Below are positions 52,004 through 60,052 of a stretch of 64,000 bases of DNA, piece by piece; the stretch's first letter is position 1; each line of letters begins with the position of its first letter. The translations under genes and the position numbers were made by a program. Source of the stretch: Asanoa sp040676615 (GTDB lineage Bacteria; Actinomycetota; Actinomycetes; Mycobacteriales; Micromonosporaceae); NCBI RefSeq assembly GCF_040676615.1, contig NZ_JBFAPI010000017.1, positions 1 through 64,000 on the forward strand, given 5' to 3'. The notes beneath the pieces are model-generated. The model saw only the letters and a list, made by a program, of their open reading frames with translations. It had not been told where the DNA came from and ran no database searches.

Positions 52004-53023
52004 GTGGATGGCAGCGCCGAATTCGTCGAAGCGACTGAGCCGTTCCGGCGCGAGCTGTTCGCGCACTGTTACCGCATGCTCGGCTCGATCCAGGATGCGG
52101 AGGATCTGGTCCAAGAGACCTACCTGCGAGCCTGGCGGTCCTACGGCGGGTTCGAGGGGCGGTCTTCGGTGCGCACCTGGCTTTACCAGATCGCCACCAA
52201 CAGGTGCCTGACCGACCTGGCCAAGCGGGGCCGGCGAATGCTGCCATCTGGCGTTTCCGGTGCGGAACAGGATCCTGACGCACATTTGGAAGAGGCCGGG
52301 ACCGAGGTGAACTGGCTGCAGCCCGTGCCGGATGCGCTGGTGCTCCCGGACTCAGCTGATCCGGCGGCCATCGTCGCGGCGCGTGAGGGTGTGCGACTGG
52401 CGCTCGTCGCCAGCTTGCAATACCTTCCGCCGAGGCAGCGGGCGGTGCTGATTCTGCGGGATGTGTTGGCGTTTTCCGCCGCTGAGGTCGCGGTCATGCT
52501 CGACACCACGACGGCGTCGGTCAAGAGTGCGCTGCAGCGCGCCCGCGGTCGGCTGGGGGAATTGGACCTGGCCGACGGCCAGATCACGGAACCGACCGCG
52601 CCACGTGCTCGCGCGTTGCTCGACCAGTACATCGCGGCGTTCGAGAATGCCGACGCCCCCGCCCTGGAGCGGCTCCTGCTGGAAGACGCCACGCTGGAGG
52701 CCACACCGCTGCGCACCTGGTTCGCCGGCCGCAACGTCTGCGTACCGTTCCTCCGCAACCACCTCCTCGGTTCGCCTGGTACCTGGCGGATGCTTGCCAC
52801 CAGCGCCAACGGGCAGCCCGCGGCCGCGGTCTACCTCCGCGACGAGCATGGGAACTATCAGCCGTACGGCATCTGCGTGCTCACCGTCGCGGAGGCAGGC
52901 ATCCGCCGCATCGTTTCCTTCGGGGACCCGAAACTGGTCGCCGTGTTTCGGGCCGCGCCCACCACGAGTACGGGATATGGCGCAGGCACGGAGGACTTGA
53001 TCGGCTCCGCACGGACGCTTTGA
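52004..53023 (+). CDS. ECF sigma factor with SnoaL-like domain (SigG-like)
   Basis: 339 residues from the GTG at 52004. Region 2 with FRRELFAHCYRMLGSIQDAEDLVQETY and region 4 with LPPRQRAVLILRDVLAFSAAEVA (about 150-200), then a SnoaL_2-like tail (about 205-325). Resembles mycobacterial SigG-type factors. No anti-sigma gene is adjacent. Second such factor within 2 kb. Confidence 0.9.
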   Translation: MDGSAEFVEATEPFRRELFAHCYRMLGSIQDAEDLVQETYLRAWRSYGGFEGRSSVRTWLYQIATNRCLTDLAKRGRRMLPSGVSGAEQDPDAHLEEAGTEVNWLQPVPDALVLPDSADPAAIVAAREGVRLALVASLQYLPPRQRAVLILRDVLAFSAAEVAVMLDTTTASVKSALQRARGRLGELDLADGQITEPTAPRARALLDQYIAAFENADAPALERLLLEDATLEATPLRTWFAGRNVCVPFLRNHLLGSPGTWRMLATSANGQPAAAVYLRDEHGNYQPYGICVLTVAEAGIRRIVSFGDPKLVAVFRAAPTTSTGYGAGTEDLIGSARTL

Positions 53024-53120
53024 TTCTCGCGCTCGGGGCGATTCCTTTCCCGGTCTCGCCGGGTCTTCCTGGGTGAAGGTAGGCGGTCCTCGACCACCCG
53101 AGCGAAGGAAACCGATAGCC

Positions 53121-54119
53121 ATGAGCAACTCCTCCACCATGCGCGCCCTGCAGCAGACGTCCCTGAACGGCCCGCGGGACCTGCGTCTGATCACCGACGC
53201 ACCGCTACCGGTCCCGGGCCCAGGTGAGGTTCTGATCCGAGTTACTGCCGCCGGTGTCAACTTTGTCGACATCTCACAGGCCCGCGGAACGTTCGCGGGT
53301 GGCCCTCAGCCGCCCTACCTGGCGGGCATCGAGGGCGCCGGTGAAATCACCGCTGTCGGCGCGGGGGTGGCCGACCTGGAGCCGGGCACCCACGTCATCG
53401 GCGTCAGCATCGCCGGCGGCGCCTTCGCCGAACACATGGTGCTGCCCGCCGCGGCGGCGCTCCGCGTGCCGCCGGGCTGGTCCGACGAGCAGGCCCTGGG
53501 CCTGGTCGTGGGCTGGCCGACCGCGCTGGCCGCGCTAAAGCCACTCGGCCGTATCTCTGCAGGGCAGACGGTGCTCATCCATGCGGCAGCTGGCGGGACC
53601 GGCCAGGCCGCGCTGACGATGGCCAAGCACTACGGAGCGACGGTGATCGCTGCAGCCTCACCAAGCAAGCACGGACTGGTGCGGGCGCTGGGCGCCGACC
53701 ATGTCATCGACTCCCGTGGCGCCGGCATCGCCGCCGAGGTCCTGCGGCTGACCGGCGGCGCGGGCGCCGACCTGGTGCTGGAGTCGGCCGGCGGCTCTAC
53801 TTTGGACGCCAGCCTGGCCGCCGCCAAGCGGGTCACCGGTCGGGTCGTCGTCTACGGCCTGCCCGGCGGCGAAGCCGCGATCACCAACTGGGACCTGGTC
53901 TACAAGCACCAGGTCCAGCTCATCGGCCTGAACATCGGCACCCTGATCCAGTCCGCACCGCAGATCTTCGGTGACGTCATGGGTGAGATGTTCGGGCTCA
54001 TCGCGGCCGGAGTGCTCCGCCCCGGCGAGCCCACCACCTACCCGCTGGCCGACGGCCCCAAAGCGCTTGCCGAACTGGAAGCGCGAGCCACCGTCGGCAA
54101 ACTTGCCTTGCGACCATGA
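53121..54119 (+). CDS. Quinone oxidoreductase/zinc-type alcohol dehydrogenase
   Basis: 332 residues from the ATG at 53121. GroES-like half (1-120) and Rossmann half with GGTGQAAL-type loop (HAAAGGTGQAALTMAK). No zinc-binding Cys cluster, so it belongs to the zinc-free quinone oxidoreductase branch of the MDR superfamily, NADPH-dependent. Follows the ECF sigma gene by 97 bp; co-regulation is possible. Confidence 0.92.
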   Translation: MSNSSTMRALQQTSLNGPRDLRLITDAPLPVPGPGEVLIRVTAAGVNFVDISQARGTFAGGPQPPYLAGIEGAGEITAVGAGVADLEPGTHVIGVSIAGGAFAEHMVLPAAAALRVPPGWSDEQALGLVVGWPTALAALKPLGRISAGQTVLIHAAAGGTGQAALTMAKHYGATVIAAASPSKHGLVRALGADHVIDSRGAGIAAEVLRLTGGAGADLVLESAGGSTLDASLAAAKRVTGRVVVYGLPGGEAAITNWDLVYKHQVQLIGLNIGTLIQSAPQIFGDVMGEMFGLIAAGVLRPGEPTTYPLADGPKALAELEARATVGKLALRP

Positions 54120-54314
54120 CCTACCCAATTCGATGCGCTGGTGCCGACGGCTCAGCGGTAGCATCGCCTCGCTTCAACTGGCCGATCCAACGGTCGAGGT
54201 GCCTGCGTTGCCATCGTGACCCCTCGGGTGCGTCGGGACACAGATCTGAAGGCACTGCTCCGACTTTGTACGGCCAATCCAGCCCGGCATCTCCCTGGGA
54301 CAAGAGGCGGTCAG

Positions 54315-54683
54315 ATGAGTAGGCGCGCACCGGCGCTCGGCGTGTACGTGGTGGATACCGTGCAACTGCACCAGATCAACGAGCAGGCGCACCGCAACGC
54401 CTGGGGTGGTGCCTGGAGCAGCGGCGCAGCGCTGAGTTCGGTTGTCGATGAACACGGCAAGCACGTCATAGTCCCAATGGCCACTGCCAGCCGCGCGGAT
54501 GGAGACGACGAGTGCTTCCGCTGCTGGCTCTGGTATCTGGTTCGTGGCCAGAACGAGCGGCGGTGCACCCTCGTTGACGTCGGAGAGCGGATGCTCGCGA
54601 GCTTGCCGAAGATGGACGCCCAAGCACTGGAAGGCCTCGTCCCGATGCTTCTTTCACAACTCCCGCTGACCGCTATCCACTGA
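54315..54683 (+). CDS. Hypothetical protein
   Basis: 122 residues from the ATG at 54315; an in-frame start at 54216 would add 33 residues. Soluble, with a balanced composition and two Cys residues close together (ECFRCW). No domain recognised. GC content is lower than that of neighbours, which suggests recent acquisition or weak selection. Flanked by about 190 bp on each side with no gene. Confidence 0.5.
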   Translation: MSRRAPALGVYVVDTVQLHQINEQAHRNAWGGAWSSGAALSSVVDEHGKHVIVPMATASRADGDDECFRCWLWYLVRGQNERRCTLVDVGERMLASLPKMDAQALEGLVPMLLSQLPLTAIH

Positions 54684-54868
54684 CTCCAGCTTCGGCCTCG
54701 CCCGCAGCCCAGTGGGCGCCCGACGCCCACACCGAATGGCTGACGGATGGGAGGCTCGGGTAGAACAGGTTCTGGGCGAGCAGCGCGGCGTCACCCTCGG
54801 TCCGTTGGTCATGTCCGTCATGCGCTCGACGCTAAGAACGGCACGTGGCCACCACGACTGTCGCAGGT

Positions 54869-55771
54869 CTAATCGGCAAGGGTGCCGCGGACGTAGAGCA
54901 GGTCGCTCATCCGCAGGTCGTCGTCGTCGAGGGGACGCAGGCCGTTGGCAGCGAGCAGGTCCCGGGTGCTGAGCGCGTCCAGCGCCCAGCCGCGGTCGGT
55001 CAGGTAGGCGGCGGCTTCGTTGCGCGCGCCGAAATGTCGCAGCCCCGCCATGTCGGTGTCGAAACCGTGCGTACGCCATCGTTCGGAAATGCCGTCCAGG
55101 CTTTTCCTGGTCCGGTCCTCGTCGCCCGGTCGCGGATTGGGCCGGCTTTCGGTGGCCACCCGGCTGCCCGGCGCGCTGAGTTCGGTGACGCTGTCCAGCA
55201 GGCGGTCCTGCGCCTCGGGTGGCAGATAGCCGAGCAGCCCTTCGGCGCTCCACGCGGTGGGCCGGTGCGGGTCGAATCCACTGGCCCGCAACGCGTTCGG
55301 CCAGTCGTCGCGCAGGTCGACCGCGGCGGTTCTCCGGTCGGCGCTGGGCACGGCGCCCAACCCGGCCATGGCCCCGGTTTTGAACTCGATGACCGGCGGC
55401 TGGTCGACCTCGAACACCACGGTGCCGGGCGGCCACGGCAATCGGTACGCGCGCGAATCCAACCCCGACGCCAGGATCACCATCTGCGCGATGCCCGCGT
55501 TCGTCGCGTCGAGGAAATACCCGTCATAGAACCTGGTGCGTACCGTCGCACCGTCGATCGCGGCCTGCCCGACCAGGTGGCCGGGCGGCAGTTCGCCGGT
55601 CGCCAGCCGGGTGAGGAGGTCGATGCCGACCGCCCGGACGAGCGGTTCGGCGAAGGGGTCGTCGATCAGCGGGCGCTCGCCGCGGGACGCGATGGCCCGG
55701 ACCATCGCGGCCATGGTCGCGGTCGCGCCGACGCTCGACGCGAGGTCCCAGTACCTGGTCTCGGTCACCAA
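54869..55771 (-). CDS. Class I SAM-dependent methyltransferase (TIGR00027/PPM-type)
   Basis: 300 residues. The family pattern is clear: RPLIDDPFAEPLV near the N terminus, RTRFYDGYFLDA, QMVILASGLDSRAYRL, and FEVDQPPVIEFK. Belongs to the leucine-carboxyl/polyketide-type O-methyltransferase family common in actinobacteria. Divergent from a TetR gene 45 bp away. Substrate unknown. Confidence 0.92.
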   Translation of the reverse strand: MVTETRYWDLASSVGATATMAAMVRAIASRGERPLIDDPFAEPLVRAVGIDLLTRLATGELPPGHLVGQAAIDGATVRTRFYDGYFLDATNAGIAQMVILASGLDSRAYRLPWPPGTVVFEVDQPPVIEFKTGAMAGLGAVPSADRRTAAVDLRDDWPNALRASGFDPHRPTAWSAEGLLGYLPPEAQDRLLDSVTELSAPGSRVATESRPNPRPGDEDRTRKSLDGISERWRTHGFDTDMAGLRHFGARNEAAAYLTDRGWALDALSTRDLLAANGLRPLDDDDLRMSDLLYVRGTLAD

Positions 55772-55816
55772 CGGACGCTAACCGAGGCACCCGCCCGGCC
55801 GGCTAAAGTGAGAGCG

Positions 55817-56416
55817 GTGACCGCGCGTTTGCCTCACAACCAACGCTCCGACGCCCGAGACAACCGAGCGCGCATTCTCGACGCGGCCCGCACGGTCTTC
55901 GTCGCCGATCGGCTGGACGTGCCGATCCGCGAGATCGCCCGCCGCGCCGAGGTCGGGCCGGCGACCGTCTACCGCCACTTCGCGACGAAGCAGACGCTGC
56001 TGGCCGAGGCGTTCACCGAGCGGGCTCACGCCTGGCGGTCCACCATGGACGACGGCCTGGCCGACCCCGATCCCTGGCGGGGCCTGTGCCAGGTGGTGGA
56101 GAAGCTGTGCGACCTGCAAGCCCGCGACCTCGGCTTCACCGCCGCTTTCAAGTCCACCTTCCCGCGGGCGGTCGACTTCGCCGCGATGCGCACGTCGTCG
56201 CTGACCTCGGCGGCAGAACTGGTCCGCCGGGCCAAGGACACCGGCCGCCTGCGCCCCGACGTCACCGTGGCCGACCTGACTCTCATGATCATGGCCAATG
56301 GCGGCATCCGCGCAGCCACACCGGCAGCGCGGCTCGCAGCCTCCCGACGCTTCGCGGCGCTCACGATCCAGGCGTTCCGGGCCCCGGGCCAACGCTCATC
56401 CGAGGACCTCCGATAG
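55817..56416 (+). CDS. TetR/AcrR-family regulator
   Basis: 199 residues from the GTG at 55817; a GTG at 55808 is also in frame. HTH (about 16-60: ARILDAARTVFVADRLDVPIREIARRAEVG region) with VYRHFATKQ. Divergent from the methyltransferase gene, its probable target. The 3' end overlaps the converging deacetylase gene by 21 bp. Confidence 0.9.
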   Translation: MTARLPHNQRSDARDNRARILDAARTVFVADRLDVPIREIARRAEVGPATVYRHFATKQTLLAEAFTERAHAWRSTMDDGLADPDPWRGLCQVVEKLCDLQARDLGFTAAFKSTFPRAVDFAAMRTSSLTSAAELVRRAKDTGRLRPDVTVADLTLMIMANGGIRAATPAARLAASRRFAALTIQAFRAPGQRSSEDLR

Positions 56417-57277
56417 CAACGCGGGTCGCAGGTCGCGCTCGCGCAGGCCGGCCAGGATGTGTGGGAGGGCTTCGTCGGTCATCCGGGCGTTGGCCTGCGT
56501 CACGTGCAGGATGATGACCGAGCCGGGACGCACCTTGGTCAGGACCGCCTTCACGATCGGTTGCCACCTGGTCGCGAACGGGTCTCCGCTCACCACGTCG
56601 CCGTCGACGACGGTCACGCCCAGTGGAGCCAGGGCGTTCAGGGCGGCCGCGTCGTGGCACAGGCCGGGGAAGCGGAAGAACCGGGTCTGATGGCCGCCGT
56701 ACGCCTGGATGATGTCGAAAGTCTTGTCCACATCGGACGTCATGTGGTCGCGGCGCAACCGGGGCAGCCCATAGCAGTCGTCGACGAACGCGTCGTGGTT
56801 GTAGGTGTGGTTCGCCAGTTCGAAGCGATCGTTCGCGGCTATCCGGCGCGTCACGTCGGGATAGCGCTCGACCCACATGCCGGTCAGGAAGAACGTCGCG
56901 GGGACCTGGCCGCGCTCCAACCGGTCGAGAACGCGTAGGTTCGCGTAGGACTTCACCCGGCCCGAGTCGAGTGCCGATCCCATCGAGACGGTGAGGTCGG
57001 CGTCGAAGGTCAATGCCACCAGGTTGCCGGTACGCGGGCCGTGGTTGACGACCGGTGGGCGCCGGCCGCGTCGAGTGGCGCCCGGCAGCACCTCGGGACC
57101 CGGCGTCGGCACGGCCGTGGGCCGAGCCTCGGCGTTGGTCGAGCCCGTGTCGCCAGGCGAATGCGGGGACCCACTCGCCGGTCCCGGCGGTGGAACGAAC
57201 CTGGCCGGCGCAGGGCCGCACCCGCCGGCCAACAGGGCGACGGCAACGCCGACGGACGCGAGCCACGCACGCTTCAC
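56396..57277 (-). CDS. Lipoprotein polysaccharide deacetylase (NodB domain)
   Basis: 293 residues. Lipoprotein-type signal with Cys20 (LAGGC, slightly atypical at -3). A Pro/Thr-rich linker (20-80), then a NodB-type domain with Asp92 and Asp94 (TFDAD), His157 and His161 (ANHTYNH) as metal ligands. Acts on cell-wall or extracellular N-acetyl sugars. Its stop lies inside the 3' end of the TetR gene on the other strand. Confidence 0.9.
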   Translation of the reverse strand: MKRAWLASVGVAVALLAGGCGPAPARFVPPPGPASGSPHSPGDTGSTNAEARPTAVPTPGPEVLPGATRRGRRPPVVNHGPRTGNLVALTFDADLTVSMGSALDSGRVKSYANLRVLDRLERGQVPATFFLTGMWVERYPDVTRRIAANDRFELANHTYNHDAFVDDCYGLPRLRRDHMTSDVDKTFDIIQAYGGHQTRFFRFPGLCHDAAALNALAPLGVTVVDGDVVSGDPFATRWQPIVKAVLTKVRPGSVIILHVTQANARMTDEALPHILAGLRERDLRPALLSEVLG

Positions 57278-57343
57278 GCCGCGAATCAGACCAGAGCGCC
57301 GCCGGCTACACGGCCCGCCAAGGGCAAAACAGTGGAAACCGGG

Positions 57344-58327
57344 TCAGCTCCGGGAGCGCGGCAGGCAGCACTTCTTGTATTTGAGGCCCGAACCGCACCA
57401 GCACGCGCCGTTGCGCTCCGGCGGCCACGAGATGTGCGCGCCCGGCTGGGCGTCGAGTTCCTCGGCATAGCGCCGCCGGATGTTGGGGGCGGATGGATCG
57501 CCGTCGTTGCGGTTGGCATAGCCGGTCAGGCCGGCCACGGAAGCCCGCAGCACGCTCAACGTCGCACCGCCGCCCTCGGCCAGCCGGACCAACGCCTTCT
57601 CCAACCGGGCCCGGTGCGCGTCATAGTCCGGACCGAACGTGTCGGTCAGCGTGTCGAGGCGGTCGAACTCGGCCTTCGGGAAGAACAGCAGGTCGGGCTC
57701 GTCGGACTCGGTGCCGCGGGTGAGCTGCGCCTCCAGCCGGTCGGCCAGGTCGTCCTGCCGGTCGTGCGGCAGGTTGAGATCGCGGCGCACCCGGTGCCGC
57801 TGCTGGAGCAGGAAGAACGCGACGCCGGGGGCCTCGGCCGGGCCGACGTCGGCGGTCGTGCGGGCACCGAGCAGGGTGTCAACCGCCTCGCTGAGCCACT
57901 CCTCGGCGACCGCCGTGCGGCCGCCGGCCTCGAGCGCCGCGCTCACGTAGGCCGGCGCGTCGGGCTGCTCGGTCAGCAGCGGGCGCAGCGCGGTGACCGC
58001 CGCCAGCGCCTCGTCGTCGCGGTCGCCGAGCTTGAACATGATGCGGGCGCGCAGCGCCGTGGCGAAGCCGGCGCCCGGGTCGGTAGGCGACGGGAAGGCA
58101 GCCACGGCCCGGTCGGCGTATCGGAGCGCCGCGTCCAGCCGGTTGCGGACCTCGGCGATCTCCGCGGCCAGGCTCAGCGCGTCGCCGGCGTCTTCGGGCG
58201 AGGCGAGTCGATCATGGTCGACCGCGTCGGCCAGATCGGCGGCGATGCCGAGCGGGTCGGCCGTCGCGAGTGCTGAGCGGCGGAGATCGGCAAGGTCGGC
58301 GCTCGTGATCACGTCTTTCGTCGGCAC
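57344..58327 (-). CDS. SEC-C metal-binding domain protein with TPR-like helices
   Basis: 327 residues. Alpha-helical, TPR-like N-terminal three-quarters (paired AAL..A helices with ALRYADRAVAAFP) and a C-terminal SEC-C zinc motif CWCGSGLKYKKCC. SEC-C tails bind zinc and sit on SecA or unrelated helical proteins. Its role is unknown. Confidence 0.85.
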   Translation of the reverse strand: MPTKDVITSADLADLRRSALATADPLGIAADLADAVDHDRLASPEDAGDALSLAAEIAEVRNRLDAALRYADRAVAAFPSPTDPGAGFATALRARIMFKLGDRDDEALAAVTALRPLLTEQPDAPAYVSAALEAGGRTAVAEEWLSEAVDTLLGARTTADVGPAEAPGVAFFLLQQRHRVRRDLNLPHDRQDDLADRLEAQLTRGTESDEPDLLFFPKAEFDRLDTLTDTFGPDYDAHRARLEKALVRLAEGGGATLSVLRASVAGLTGYANRNDGDPSAPNIRRRYAEELDAQPGAHISWPPERNGACWCGSGLKYKKCCLPRSRS

Positions 58328-58443
58328 ATTCTCACCGTACTTCGCTGCCCGACCGGTATCCCTGTAACGCTGATCTCGTTCTGACGGACGTCAAATTAGG
58401 CTGGCGCAATGGCAGAACCCAACCGCAGCCCGCTTGTCGGCCG

Positions 58444-59247
58444 ATGACCGACGACGAGTGCCTGCTCAGGCTCGGGCGGGACCCGAGCTCGGTGCGTTCC
58501 ACCGAGTCGCTCGCCGGCTCCGCGTCCGGCTCGCGCGTCGCCCTGCTCCACTTCCACGACGGCGAGCGGCTGGTCCTCAAGACGACGACACCCCGCGAGG
58601 TCGCCCTTTACCGCGCGGCCGCCCGGTTGCCGGTCCGCACGCCGCGGTTGGTGGCGGCCGACGACACCTGCCTGCTGCTCGAAGCGCTCGAACCGCTGCC
58701 GCCGCCGAACGACTGGCCGACTGGGCAATGGCACGAGGTCGCCCGCCAACTGGGGACCCTGCACGCCATGCCGCTCGACCACAGTCCTCGGTGGCTCAAG
58801 CAGCCGGTCGCCAGGCAGCCGGATCAGATCGCCAGGGCGTTCTGGAGCGCGACCGAGTTGGCGCTGCTCGACCTGGTCGTCGACGACAAGCTGCCGACCT
58901 GCCTCCTGCACGGCGATCTGCACGCCGGCAATCTGCTGCGCGCCGGCGACGGCGGCCTGGTCTGGACCGACTGGCAGGAGGTCGGGGTCGGCCAGGGCCC
59001 CGAAGACCTGGCTCTGCTCTGGCAGCGCGCCGAGGCCGACGGCGCGGACCCACCGCGTGAAGCGATGCTGGCCACCTACGCCGCCGCGCGCGGCCTCGCG
59101 CACGACGAGACGCTGATCCGCGCCACCAACACGGCCGAGATCCGGCTGCTCCTACTGGACTGGCCGTGGTTTCTGCGCCGGGCCGACCCGAGCCGCCGGG
59201 CGCTCATGCGTCGCCGGCTGCACCTGCTGGCGGCGACGCGATCGTGA
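58444..59247 (+). CDS. Aminoglycoside phosphotransferase-like kinase
   Basis: 267 residues. APH fold: catalytic loop LLHGDLHAGNLL with His156 and Asp158, followed by TDWQEVGVGQGPEDLA, where the DFG-equivalent Asp and the helix-capping residues lie. Nearest subgroup phosphorylates small alcohols or drugs. 3' end overlaps the converging methyltransferase gene by 44 bp. No resistance claim can be made from sequence. Confidence 0.88.
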   Translation: MTDDECLLRLGRDPSSVRSTESLAGSASGSRVALLHFHDGERLVLKTTTPREVALYRAAARLPVRTPRLVAADDTCLLLEALEPLPPPNDWPTGQWHEVARQLGTLHAMPLDHSPRWLKQPVARQPDQIARAFWSATELALLDLVVDDKLPTCLLHGDLHAGNLLRAGDGGLVWTDWQEVGVGQGPEDLALLWQRAEADGADPPREAMLATYAAARGLAHDETLIRATNTAEIRLLLLDWPWFLRRADPSRRALMRRRLHLLAATRS

Positions 59248-60010
59248 GCACGTGGCTGCTGGCACCCAGCAGGCTCGGCTCCTCCTCCACCCGGCGCAGC
59301 ATCGCCAGCATGAACTCGGTGCGCTCCGGGCTGGCCAGGATCTCGTCGAGCCGCTCGCCGATCATCCACAACGGACTCTCGACCGGCACCCGGCGCCGCA
59401 CCTCGAGCCCGGCTTCGCTCGCCTCGGCCGCCGGCTCGTCCGGGTGGTGGAAATAGGCGCTGGTGAACCAGGTGTCGCTGCGATGCACGCCGTGCGACAG
59501 GGCGCCCTCGACCACCGGCTGGAAGCGCGGGTCGAGGTAATAGTCCTTGACGAAGCCGTCGAACAACGACGCGAACCGGTTGATGGTCGCGCCGACGACC
59601 ACGCCGCCCGGGCGCACGACCCGGGCCGCCTCCCGCCACGCCGTGACCCGGTCGGCCCGCTCCAACAAGTGGTAGAGCGGCCCGAACAGCAGCACCGCGT
59701 CGGCCTCGCCGTCGGCGGCCGGCAATGACCGCGCGTCGCCGACCGTGGCGGTCACGCCGGGCAGTGCTGCGGCATCCGCCACGTGCGCCGGGACCGGGTC
59801 GATCACCCGCACCCGATAGCCGGCAGCGGCCAGCGGGCCGGCGTAGACCCCGGTCGCACCGCCGACGTCGAGCACCGACGCGGGGGCCGCGGGCAGGGCC
59901 CGGGTCAACACGTCCCAGGTGCGCAGGAACTCGAGCCGGCCGGGGCCGGCAGCCAGCCGGGTGCGTTCGCCGCCGCGCCGGTAATAGTCGAGGACCTCAG
60001 GTCGAAGCAT
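59204..60010 (-). CDS. Class I SAM-dependent methyltransferase
   Basis: 268 residues from the ATG at 60010; earlier starts to 60034 are possible. Motif I VLDVGGATGVYAGPLA, acidic IDPVPAH, then DAVLLFGPLYHLLE (UbiE-like motif IV/post-I). Rest of the domain is helical and may bind substrate. Convergent with the phosphotransferase, with 44-bp overlap. Confidence 0.9.
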   Translation of the reverse strand: MLRPEVLDYYRRGGERTRLAAGPGRLEFLRTWDVLTRALPAAPASVLDVGGATGVYAGPLAAAGYRVRVIDPVPAHVADAAALPGVTATVGDARSLPAADGEADAVLLFGPLYHLLERADRVTAWREAARVVRPGGVVVGATINRFASLFDGFVKDYYLDPRFQPVVEGALSHGVHRSDTWFTSAYFHHPDEPAAEASEAGLEVRRRVPVESPLWMIGERLDEILASPERTEFMLAMLRRVEEEPSLLGASSHVLTIASPPAGAAGDA

Positions 60011-60052
60011 GCACTCCATGGTCGACGGCACCACGAGTGGCAGCCAACCGGT

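Noticed and set aside
54684..54868. Possible small minus-strand gene after the orphan gene
   Set aside because: No ribosome site, no conserved pattern; frame is short and lacks structure.
54869..60010. Secondary-metabolite gene cluster suggested by several methyltransferases
   Set aside because: No polyketide, peptide or terpene core gene is present; each methyltransferase has its own local context.
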